This document shows, one piece after another, positions 8,374 to 14,560 of a stretch of DNA of 17,196 bases. Made by a program: the position numbers and the translations under genes. The number at the start of each line of letters is the position of its first letter. Positions within the stretch are counted from its first letter, which is position 1. Origin of the DNA: Rhodospirillales bacterium (GTDB taxonomy: Bacteria > Pseudomonadota > Alphaproteobacteria > Rhodospirillales > JASLLV01); NCBI GenBank assembly GCA_030754475.1, contig JASMAE010000055.1, forward strand, positions 1 to 17,196. Reading direction: 5' to 3'. Below the pieces are notes generated by a model. The model was not told where the DNA came from. It saw nothing but the letters and a program-made list of their open reading frames with translations, and ran no database searches.

Positions 8374-9426
8374 CTAATCTCGCGCCTGCGCGCCCGCGGT
8401 CTCGCTTGCGCCGAGGACCGCCTCGATTGCGCCCCGGTCGACGCCGTTTGCGGCGATGATGACGAGGCGGCTCGCGCGCGCCTCGCCGGCCCGCCAGGCA
8501 CGGTCGTAGTAGCCCTGGACGCGGGTGCCGACTCCCTGGACCACACGCCGCGAAATCTTGCCTGGGACGTCCACGAAACCCTTGATCCGCAGCACGTCGA
8601 ACGCGCGGGCGACATCGCGAAGGCGCGATTCCAGAGCCTCGGGATCGGCGATGGCGCCGAGCTCAACGACGAACGCGTCGAAGTCATCGTGGTCGTGATC
8701 GGGCTCTGCGTCGTGGTGCGAAGGGCGCGCTTCCAGCGCATCCTCGGCGGCCGCGCCGATGCCGAGCGCGATATCGGCCGGAACCGCGGCGTGGACCGCG
8801 GGGACTACCTTGACGGCCGCATCGAGGCGATCGGCCATGTCCCGGCGGATTCGCTCGCGGCCGGCATCGTCGATCAGGTCGAACTTGTTGAGGATCACCA
8901 TATCGGCGGCCGCGAGCTGGTCTTCGTACAGCTCCTCGAGCGCGCCCGTGTGATCGAGGGCCGCGTCGGCGGCGCGCTGGCGTCCGACGGCATCCGGATC
9001 GGAAGCGAAGGTTCCGGCAAGCACCGCCTGCGCGTCGATCACGGCGAGAACGCCGTCGACGGTGACGCGGGTCCGCACCTGGGGCCAGGCAAAGGCCTTG
9101 AGCAGCGGCTTGGGCAACGCGAGGCCCGAGGTCTCGATGACGATGTGATCAGGCGGTACGGGGCGATCGAGCAGAAGCTCGATGGTGGGAAGGAAGTCGT
9201 CGGCGACGGTGCAGCAAATGCAGCCGTTGGCGAGCTCGATCACGTCGCCATCGGAACACCCCGTTACCCCGCAACCCAAGAGAAGCTCGCGGTCGACGCC
9301 GAGGCTTCCGAACTCGTTGATGATAAGCGCGATCCGCCGGCCACCCGCGGTCTCGAGCAGGTGGTGGATCAAGGTGGTCTTTCCGGCGCCGAGAAATCCG
9401 GTCACCACGGTCGCGGGAATCTTCAC
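8374..9426 (-). CDS. cobW: CobW, G3E-family GTPase / cobalt chaperone
   Basis: A 350-residue G3E GTPase of the true CobW subgroup, thought to deliver Co2+ for corrin synthesis. The P-loop GFLGAGKTT is at residues 10-18, the metal-binding GCICC at 68-72, ETSGLA at 98-103 and the guanine-specificity NKFD at 180-183. The GCGVTGC segment (51-57) before GCICC is typical of CobW rather than of the zinc paralogues. A histidine/aspartate-rich linker, HHDAEPDHDHDD (237-248), joins the GTPase to the C-terminal CobW_C domain (about 250-326), which holds RIKGFVDVPGK. The start is a GTG at 9426 overlapping the cobU stop by four bases (GTGA), with GAGG just upstream. It abuts cobN. Family and role are secure; metal choice rests on family knowledge and context. 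Confidence 0.96.
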   Translation of the reverse strand: MKIPATVVTGFLGAGKTTLIHHLLETAGGRRIALIINEFGSLGVDRELLLGCGVTGCSDGDVIELANGCICCTVADDFLPTIELLLDRPVPPDHIVIETSGLALPKPLLKAFAWPQVRTRVTVDGVLAVIDAQAVLAGTFASDPDAVGRQRAADAALDHTGALEELYEDQLAAADMVILNKFDLIDDAGRERIRRDMADRLDAAVKVVPAVHAAVPADIALGIGAAAEDALEARPSHHDAEPDHDHDDFDAFVVELGAIADPEALESRLRDVARAFDVLRIKGFVDVPGKISRRVVQGVGTRVQGYYDRAWRAGEARASRLVIIAANGVDRGAIEAVLGASETAGAQARD

Positions 9427-9980
9427 GCCGCGGCCTCGCCCGCCGCCAGGGGCGGCTTGAGGGTCACGGCCAAGCTTGCGGTCATGAACACGACCCGCTC
9501 GGCCGCTTGCGCCGCGGACTGGTTGAGGCGGCCCGCCGCGTCCGCGAACGCGCGCGCGAGCGCGTTGTCGGGAACGACGCCGAGGCCGACTTCGTTCGAG
9601 ACCGCCACCACCGGGGCGGAATGGGCGCGCAAGCCTTCAATCAGCGTCCGGCTTTCGGCATCGACGTCACGGCCCGCCGCCATCACGTTGCTCAGCCAAA
9701 GCGTCAGGCAGTCCACGAGCACGGGGCGGCCGTCGCGCGCGCTTCGCAGCGCCCCGACGACGTCGAGTGGCGCTTCCACGGTCGACCACACCGCGCCGCG
9801 GCGTGCGCGGTGGCGGCGAATCCTCTCCGCCATCTCGGCGTCGCCGGCGTTCGCGGTGGCAAGGTAGAGGCCGGGACCGCGGGCCTCGATCAGGCGTTCG
9901 GCGTACGCGCTTTTGCCCGATCGCATCCCGCCCAGGACGAGAGTCAGCGAAGGCATTGGCGTGGGATCGGTCGTGTTCAC
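9423..9980 (-). CDS. cobU: Bifunctional adenosylcobinamide kinase / adenosylcobinamide-phosphate guanylyltransferase
   Basis: Equivalent to Salmonella CobU and P. denitrificans CobP. It phosphorylates adenosylcobinamide and converts the product to the GDP-activated form. There are 185 residues from a GTG at 9980. This start is chosen for GGAGG 8 bases upstream; a farther GTG at 9995 falls inside that ribosome binding site's hairpin, and an ATG at 9956 would be shorter. The P-loop GGMRSGKS is at 17-24. His57 in RIRRHRARRG is the expected guanylyl-carrying histidine. VDCLTLWLSNVM and SNEVGLGVVPDNALAR are also family motifs. It is the first gene after the cobalamin riboswitch and overlaps cobW by four bases. 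Confidence 0.96.
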   Translation of the reverse strand: MNTTDPTPMPSLTLVLGGMRSGKSAYAERLIEARGPGLYLATANAGDAEMAERIRRHRARRGAVWSTVEAPLDVVGALRSARDGRPVLVDCLTLWLSNVMAAGRDVDAESRTLIEGLRAHSAPVVAVSNEVGLGVVPDNALARAFADAAGRLNQSAAQAAERVVFMTASLAVTLKPPLAAGEAAA

Positions 9981-9987
9981 AGCGCAT

Positions 9988-10002
9988 TCCTCCACCCGAG
10001 GA
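9988..10002 (-). promoter_or_regulatory. Hairpin that would bury the cobU ribosome binding site
   Basis: On the minus strand, TCCTC (10002-9998) and GAGGA (9992-9988) can form a perfect 5-bp stem around the loop GGGTG. The second arm holds most of the GGAGG used for the cobU GTG at 9980. It lies between the riboswitch and the gene, and no T-run terminator is visible. This is the layout expected for B12-dependent control of translation initiation. The pairing is seen in the sequence; the switching role is inferred. Confidence 0.5.
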
Positions 10003-10013
10003 TCGATGATCGT

Positions 10014-10186
10014 CGTGTGCCGAGCAGGTTTCCTGGCTCGAGCGGATTGTGACCGCGGCGCCTTCCCAGCGCGTCATCGGCGCCAGTGGCATGCCTTGCC
10101 GCGGTCCCGCCACTTACAGTTGCGGGGGCAGCGCCGGACTTGCGGAACTCGGGTCCGCGCACCGGCTTCCCTCTCCCGACACGCGC
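10014..10186 (-). ncRNA. Cobalamin (AdoCbl-type) riboswitch
   Basis: The minus strand contains the conserved core in the right order: AAGCCGGTG near 10168-10160, then CTGCCCCCGCAACTGTAAG near 10132-10114, ATGCCACTGG and CTGGGAAGGC flanking the variable part, and the B12 box GAGCCAGGAAACCTGCTC at 10039-10022. The outer P1 helix can form between CGTGT near 10184-10180 and ACACG near 10018-10014. It should bind adenosylcobalamin and lower expression of the downstream run starting with cobU, 34 bases away. The 5' edge lies only about 8 bases after the cobC stop codon. The identification is firm; exact edges are approximate. Confidence 0.95.
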
Positions 10187-10194
10187 TCAGCTTA

Positions 10195-10845
10195 TCACGC
10201 CGAGGCGGCGGGAATCCAGCGCGCCGGCGTGTTCAACAGGATCACCCGCCAGGGATGGGCGTGGCCTTGGCTGGTGCGCTCGGAATCGTGGTCGAGGCGG
10301 GTGACCGAGAGGTTATCGAGCCTGAACGCAAGCGCGCGCGCGGCATCCAGGCCAAGCGCCATCGCCACCGCCGCGCGGATCGAGCCGGCGTGGGCAACGG
10401 CGACGATGTCGCGCCCGGCGTTGGCCGCGGTGACACGCTCGATCACACCCGCGACGCGGGTAATGACTTGGGCCAGGCTTTCGCCCCCCGGCGGGGCGCT
10501 GTCACCGGGAGCCCGCCAGAAAGCGGCGTTTTCAGCGCCGAAGGCTTTGCGGATCTCGTCCCAGGTCATCCCCTGCCAGTCGCCGAACGCTTGTTCGGCG
10601 AGGTCGCACTCGCGCTCGGGCTCGGGCGCGTGTGCACCGGCGTCGCGGATCGCCCGCGCAGTTTCGACGGCGCGCACCAGATGGCTCGTGATCCAGACGG
10701 CCGCTCCGGGAAGCACGGCCGCGAGCGCGCAAAAGGTCTCGGTATCGGAGGTGTCGCACGGAAGATCGGTCTGGCCGTACAGGCGTCCTCTTCCTTCGAG
10801 GACCGGCGCGTGCCGCACCCACCACCAGCGCGTCTGATGCGTCAC
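10195..10845 (-). CDS. cobC: Histidine phosphatase, probable alpha-ribazole-5'-phosphate phosphatase
   Basis: A 216-residue phosphoglycerate-mutase-like phosphatase. In B12 synthesis the CobC type (Salmonella naming) removes phosphate from alpha-ribazole-5'-phosphate or from cobalamin-5'-phosphate. Catalytic landmarks: VRHAPV with phosphate-accepting His12 after Arg11, Arg58 in TSHLVRAVETA, acid Glu84 in EQAFGDWQGM, and His152 in AVAHAGSIRA. The GRLYGQTDLPCDTSD segment fits the CobC subgroup. The frame extends upstream, but the GTG at 10845 is preferred: it lies 7 bases after the cobS stop and gives MTHQTRWWWVRHAP. AAGGAG precedes it at short spacing (3 bases). Its neighbours cobS and cobT support the role. 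A general phosphatase cannot be excluded from sequence alone. Confidence 0.9.
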   Translation of the reverse strand: MTHQTRWWWVRHAPVLEGRGRLYGQTDLPCDTSDTETFCALAAVLPGAAVWITSHLVRAVETARAIRDAGAHAPEPERECDLAEQAFGDWQGMTWDEIRKAFGAENAAFWRAPGDSAPPGGESLAQVITRVAGVIERVTAANAGRDIVAVAHAGSIRAAVAMALGLDAARALAFRLDNLSVTRLDHDSERTSQGHAHPWRVILLNTPARWIPAASA

Positions 10846-10852
10846 GGACTCC

Positions 10853-11659
10853 TTATCCGATCGCCGCCACGGCGAGGAGCACCGCAATCTCGCAGGCCTG
10901 CTGCAAGGCGCCGAGCACGTCGCCCGTGTAGCCGCCCAGATGTCGTTTCGCGAGACGTGCCAAGGCAAAAGCGGTCGCCACCGCGAGAGCCACGGCGAGA
11001 ATGCCGGCCAGCGGCCCGAGACAGAGAAGCGCCAGCGCGCCTCCTAGCAAGGCGGCGGTGACGCTGTCTTCGCGCGCCGGGCGGCCGAATGTCGCGGCCA
11101 GTCCTTGACGCCTGGCCGTCGGTATGGCCGCCATCACCGCGGACATCGCGCCGCGCGACGCCGCGCCGGCGGCGATCAGGGCCAACACCGCAATACCGGG
11201 GGTCGCGAATCCGGCCAGGATCGCGGCCCGGATGGCGATGCTGAAAACGATCGCCAGCGCGCCGAACGTGCCGATCCGGCTGTCTTGCATGACTTTTAGC
11301 CGGGCGGCCGCGGTTCGGCCGCCGCCGAGGCCGTCGGCGGTATCGGCAAGTCCGTCCTCGTGCAGCCCCCCGGTCAGCGCCGCGGCGACGGCGAGCCCCA
11401 CCAGGGCGCTGGCCATGGGATGTAGACCCAAGTCGTTGCCGACCAAGAGTGCGGCGCCCGCGACGACACCGACGCCTGCTCCGATCACGGGAAACGCACG
11501 AACCGCGCTCGCCGGCGGCTTCGTCGCCTTTTGGCCGCGTGGCCCCGGCGGCATGGATACCGGAAAGACGGTAAGAAACGCGCCCGCCGCCCTAATGTCG
11601 CGTCCCCAACCGATGGCGTTCGCGCGCAAGCTCGTGAGAAAATCCTCGACGCTGGCCAT
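10853..11659 (-). CDS. cobS: Adenosylcobinamide-GDP ribazoletransferase (cobalamin synthase)
   Basis: Integral membrane enzyme of 268 residues (CobS in Salmonella, CobV in P. denitrificans). It joins adenosylcobinamide-GDP with alpha-ribazole or its phosphate to give the nucleotide loop of B12. The family signature GGLHEDGLADTADGLGGG is at residues 97-114 and carries the metal-binding acidic residues. A QDSRIGTFGA motif follows (125-134) and the C-terminal GYTGDVLGA stretch precedes the last helix. Several Ala/Leu/Val-rich membrane segments are visible between. The start is the ATG at 11659, 49 bases from divergent cobT, with only a weak AGGCGAG upstream. It is followed after 7 bases by cobC. 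Confidence 0.96.
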   Translation of the reverse strand: MASVEDFLTSLRANAIGWGRDIRAAGAFLTVFPVSMPPGPRGQKATKPPASAVRAFPVIGAGVGVVAGAALLVGNDLGLHPMASALVGLAVAAALTGGLHEDGLADTADGLGGGRTAAARLKVMQDSRIGTFGALAIVFSIAIRAAILAGFATPGIAVLALIAAGAASRGAMSAVMAAIPTARRQGLAATFGRPAREDSVTAALLGGALALLCLGPLAGILAVALAVATAFALARLAKRHLGGYTGDVLGALQQACEIAVLLAVAAIG

Positions 11660-11673
11660 GGCTCGCCTGATAT

Positions 11674-11691
11674 GTGATCACCCGAATCGGG
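11674..11691. promoter_or_regulatory. Adjacent palindromes in the cobS/cobT divergent spacer
   Basis: GTGATCAC (11674-11681) is a perfect 8-base palindrome. CCCGAATCGGG (11681-11691) is a perfect 5+1+5 inverted repeat sharing one base with it. Both lie in the 49-base spacer that must hold the starts of two divergent genes, so an operator is plausible. I cannot define -35/-10 boxes for either direction. Confidence 0.3.
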
Positions 11692-11708
11692 AGCATGTTT
11701 ATAGGGGT

Positions 11709-12782
11709 ATGGACCGACAAATGAAATCCGCCCAGGCGGGGACGCCGAAATCATCCGCGCGGCGATTGCCGGCGCCGAGGCGACTCGCGGACGTGCGGGC
11801 GCTGATCGAGGACCTGCCCGGTCCCGACGCCGCCACCCGCGCCCGCGCCGAGAAGCGCGAGGCGACGCTGACCAAGCCCCAAGGCGCCCTCGGGCGGCTC
11901 GAAGCGCTGAGCGCCTGGCTCGCGTCCTGGCAAGGGCGCCATCCGCCGCGCATCGAGCGCGCGACGGCGTGCGTCTTCGCCGCCAACCACGGGGTCGCGG
12001 CCCTCGGCGTGTCGGCCTATCCGCCCCAAGTAACCCGGCAGATGGTCGCCAACTTCGAGCGCGGCGGCGCGGCCGTGAACGCGCTTTGCCGCACGTTCGG
12101 CGTAACGCTTCGCATCGACGCGTTGTCGTTGGACGAGCCGACGCGCGATTTCACAGCCGCCCCGGCCATGGACGAGGCCGACTGCGTGGCCGCGATTCGG
12201 GTTGGCATGGCGGCGGTGAGGGGAAAGCCGGACGTCGTTTGTCTGGGCGAAATGGGAATCGGCAACACCACGTCGGCGGCCGCGCTTTCAGCCGCGCTGT
12301 TTGGGGGCGGCGCGCGCCGGTGGGTGGGTCCGGGGACTGGTATCGGCGCGGCCGCGCTCGCGAGAAAGCGCGCCGTGGTCGCCGCCGCGCTCAGCCGGCA
12401 CCGAAGCGCCCGGGGCGATGCGATCGAGCTTCTGCGCCGCCTCGGCGGGCGCGAGCTCGCGGCCATTACCGGCGCAGTGATCGCGGCGCGACTCAAGCGG
12501 ATCCCGGTACTTCTCGACGGCTTCGTCTGCACCGCTGCGGCGGCGGTCCTCGAAGTCGCCGTCGCGGGCGCCCTCGATCACTGCCAGGTGGCGCACTGCT
12601 CGGCGGAGCCAGGCCACCGCCACCTTCTCAAGGCAATCGCCAAGGAGCCCATTTTTGATCTGAACATGCGCCTCGGCGAGGCTTCCGGCGCCGTGCTCGC
12701 AGTGCCCGTTCTCAGGGCCGCCTGCGCATGCCACGCGGGCATGGCGACGTTCGCCGACGCCGGCGTCAGCGGACGCCGGTAA
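11709..12782 (+). CDS. cobT: Nicotinate-nucleotide:dimethylbenzimidazole phosphoribosyltransferase
   Basis: Transfers phosphoribose from nicotinate mononucleotide to the lower-ligand base to make alpha-ribazole phosphate (Salmonella CobT, P. denitrificans CobU). There are 357 residues from the ATG at 11709; a second ATG at 11721 is an alternative. Family motifs: FAANHGVAALGVSAYPPQVT (90-109), ANFERGGAAVNAL (114-126), GEMGIGNTTSAAA (180-192), PVLLDGFVC (266-274) and the catalytic Glu324 in MRLGEASGAVLA. About 40 basic, low-complexity residues precede the conserved core. AGGGG lies only one base before the first ATG, so the exact start is unsure; the frame stays open far upstream but overlaps cobS antisense and is not coding there. 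It is divergent from cobS and outside the riboswitch's reach. Confidence 0.95.
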   Translation: MDRQMKSAQAGTPKSSARRLPAPRRLADVRALIEDLPGPDAATRARAEKREATLTKPQGALGRLEALSAWLASWQGRHPPRIERATACVFAANHGVAALGVSAYPPQVTRQMVANFERGGAAVNALCRTFGVTLRIDALSLDEPTRDFTAAPAMDEADCVAAIRVGMAAVRGKPDVVCLGEMGIGNTTSAAALSAALFGGGARRWVGPGTGIGAAALARKRAVVAAALSRHRSARGDAIELLRRLGGRELAAITGAVIAARLKRIPVLLDGFVCTAAAAVLEVAVAGALDHCQVAHCSAEPGHRHLLKAIAKEPIFDLNMRLGEASGAVLAVPVLRAACACHAGMATFADAGVSGRR

Positions 12783-12802
12783 AGGGCGGTTTCATTCGCC
12801 CT
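12783..12802. terminator. Hairpin between convergent cobT and ABC permease
   Basis: AGGGCG (12783-12788) pairs perfectly with CGCCCT (12797-12802) across an 8-base loop. It starts right after the cobT stop and spans the permease stop (12792-12794). The position fits a shared bidirectional terminator. No T-tract follows on either strand, so its strength is doubtful. Confidence 0.35.
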
Positions 12803-13640
12803 GCTGGAGAAGAAGTCCGCGCCGGCGCGCGACGTGGAACATGTACAGGAAAAACGCCGACGACGCCGTCAAGTACAGGACGTTGAGGCCGGCCGAGCGG
12901 ATCAAGAGATCGAACCTGACGACGCCTTCGAAAAGAATCGCGCGCATGCCTTCGAACACGTACGCGGACGGCAGCGCCCACGAGACCGGCTGCAGCCACG
13001 CGGGAAGCGTGGCGATCGGGTAATAGACCCCGCTCAGCGGCGACAGCATGAAGACCACGACCCAGGCGAGGCTCTCGGCCGCCAATCCGAAGCGTAGGAC
13101 CAAACCCGAGACGATCAGGCCCAGGCACCACCCCATGACCAGAAGGTTGGCGAAGAAGACGACCAGCGAGGGGCCGAGTTTGAAGACGGAGACGTCGTAA
13201 AGCGGGATCGCGAGAAGCGCCGCCGGGCTGACCCCTATCAAGGTCCGCGCCAGGCTCAGGATCAGGAGCGAGACCACCATTTCGTAGGGCCGCAAGGGGC
13301 TGGCGAAGATCTGGCCCAGGTTGCGGGCCCAGATCTCCTCGAGGAATGAGAGCGACAGCGCGAGGTTGCCCCGGAAGAGCACGTCCCACAGCAGAACCGC
13401 GCTCACCAGCACGCCACCGGCGCGGGCCACCCAAGAGCTGTGTTCGACGAAGAAGACCGTGATGAACCCCCAGAGGATCATCTGCATGGTGGGCCAGTAG
13501 GCAAGCTCCAGGAGCCGTGGCCAGGATCTTCTCAGCACGTAGACGTGGCGCAGCATCATGCCGACGACGCGGGTCCACGCAAGCGCGGCCGGCGAACGGC
13601 TCCTCGGGCTCCAGGCAGGCTTCGGGGCGGAGGGCGTCAT
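12792..13640 (-). CDS. ABC-2 type transporter permease
   Basis: A 282-residue membrane protein with about six hydrophobic segments: roughly 50-66, 75-90, 119-148, 157-182, 190-210 and 250-271. The pattern GVYYPIATLPAWLQPVSWAL followed by PSAYVFEGMR (204-233) is the ABC-2 permease hallmark seen in NodJ/DrrB-like exporters. The loop ARNLGQIFASPLRP (105-118) probably contacts the ATPase. The ATG at 13640 overlaps the stop of the upstream ATPase gene by four bases (ATGA), so the two are translationally coupled and form one exporter. The substrate cannot be read from sequence; drug, polysaccharide or lipid export are all possible. Confidence 0.9.
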   Translation of the reverse strand: MTPSAPKPAWSPRSRSPAALAWTRVVGMMLRHVYVLRRSWPRLLELAYWPTMQMILWGFITVFFVEHSSWVARAGGVLVSAVLLWDVLFRGNLALSLSFLEEIWARNLGQIFASPLRPYEMVVSLLILSLARTLIGVSPAALLAIPLYDVSVFKLGPSLVVFFANLLVMGWCLGLIVSGLVLRFGLAAESLAWVVVFMLSPLSGVYYPIATLPAWLQPVSWALPSAYVFEGMRAILFEGVVRFDLLIRSAGLNVLYLTASSAFFLYMFHVARRRGLLLQQGE

Positions 13641-14419
13641 TGCACCGCCTCGCCGTGGTCTCCGTCGCGGCGATCCCGGGCCGTGCCGGCGCGGGCAATG
13701 TCGAGAAACACCTCTTCCAGCGTCTCGCGTCCGTACCGCTCAATCAGCGCCGGCGGGGTTCCGCGATCGACGATTTGACCGGCGCGCAGCATGATCACGT
13801 CGTCGCAGAGCCGTTCCACCTCGGCCATGTTGTGCGACGCGAGCAAAATGGTCGCGCCCTCGCGCGCGCGATAGTCCTCGAGATAGGCGCGAACCCAGTC
13901 GGCGGTCTCGGGATCGAGCGACGCGGTGGGCTCGTCCAGGAGCAACAACGCCGGTTTGTTGATCAAGGCCTTGGCGAGGGAGACGCGCGTCGCCAGACCG
14001 GCCGACAGCGCACCGAAGGGCCGGTCGAGGAAGGGCTCGAGCTCGAGATCGCCGGCGATCTCGGCTATCCGGCGCCGGATTTCGGAAAGCCCGTAGAAAT
14101 GCGCATAGACGACGAGGTTCTCGCGGACGCTCAGGCGTTTCGGAAGATCGACATAGGGAGAGGAAAAATTCATCCTCGGCAGCACCCGATAGCGGTGGCG
14201 CAGCATGTCCTCGCCAAACACGGTGACCGAACCCGCGGTGGGAAGCAGCAATCCCAACAGGATCGCGAGCGTCGTGGTCTTGCCCGCCCCATTGCCGCCC
14301 AAGATCGCCGCGCTCGTGCCCTCGGCGACGTCGAAGCTGACGTCGTTCAGCGCCCGCACGCGTCCGTAGCTCATGGTCAGGCCTCGGGTGACGATGGCGG
14401 GGGACGAACTAATCGACAT
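13637..14419 (-). CDS. ABC-2 exporter ATP-binding protein
   Basis: A 260-residue nucleotide-binding subunit. Walker A is GGNGAGKT (41-48), Walker B LLLLDEP (158-164) with the D-loop ASLD, and the switch His196 is in ASHNM. Two motifs are off consensus. The Q-loop region reads MNFSSPYVDLPKRLSVREN with no glutamine where one is normally found, and the signature is LSAGLATR (138-145) instead of LSGGQ. Both look like subfamily traits rather than decay because the rest is intact. The C-terminus has RETLEEVFLDIAR, typical of ABC-2 ATPases. The ATG at 14419 is used. It overlaps the permease gene by four bases and lies 141 bases after the degenerate EAL gene on the same strand. Confidence 0.93.
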   Translation of the reverse strand: MSISSSPAIVTRGLTMSYGRVRALNDVSFDVAEGTSAAILGGNGAGKTTTLAILLGLLLPTAGSVTVFGEDMLRHRYRVLPRMNFSSPYVDLPKRLSVRENLVVYAHFYGLSEIRRRIAEIAGDLELEPFLDRPFGALSAGLATRVSLAKALINKPALLLLDEPTASLDPETADWVRAYLEDYRAREGATILLASHNMAEVERLCDDVIMLRAGQIVDRGTPPALIERYGRETLEEVFLDIARAGTARDRRDGDHGEAVQ

Positions 14420-14560
14420 GGGTCGGTGGCCAAATGGGGCTTGGCTCGGGAGGCCGAGGGAACGCGGAATGGGGCGGCGAGAAAACCCTAGAGCACTATA
14501 CGACCAGATTTACGTGGTGGCGGATCGCGGATAAGCGATTGCGCGCGACGACGACCGGGT

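Noticed and set aside
7879..9867. Long plus-strand open frame (662 codons) across cobN, cobW and cobU
   Set aside because: It is antisense to three well-recognised genes, has no family motif, and is expected from codon bias in high-GC DNA.
10846..10968. N-terminal extension of cobC back to 10968
   Set aside because: It overlaps the end of cobS in another frame and the phosphatase fold begins right after the GTG at 10845.
11124..11708. N-terminal extension of the cobT frame back to 11124
   Set aside because: This stretch is antisense to cobS and its translation has no family similarity; CobT homology begins after the ATG at 11709.
14495..14500. TATAGT (minus strand) as a -10 box for the ABC exporter genes
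   Set aside because: No -35-like hexamer is found 16-18 bases upstream, so I do not call a promoter.
14524..14539. Short inverted repeat ATCGC/GCGAT after paralogue A as a terminator
   Set aside because: Only 5 bp, no T-tract, and such repeats are common by chance in this composition.
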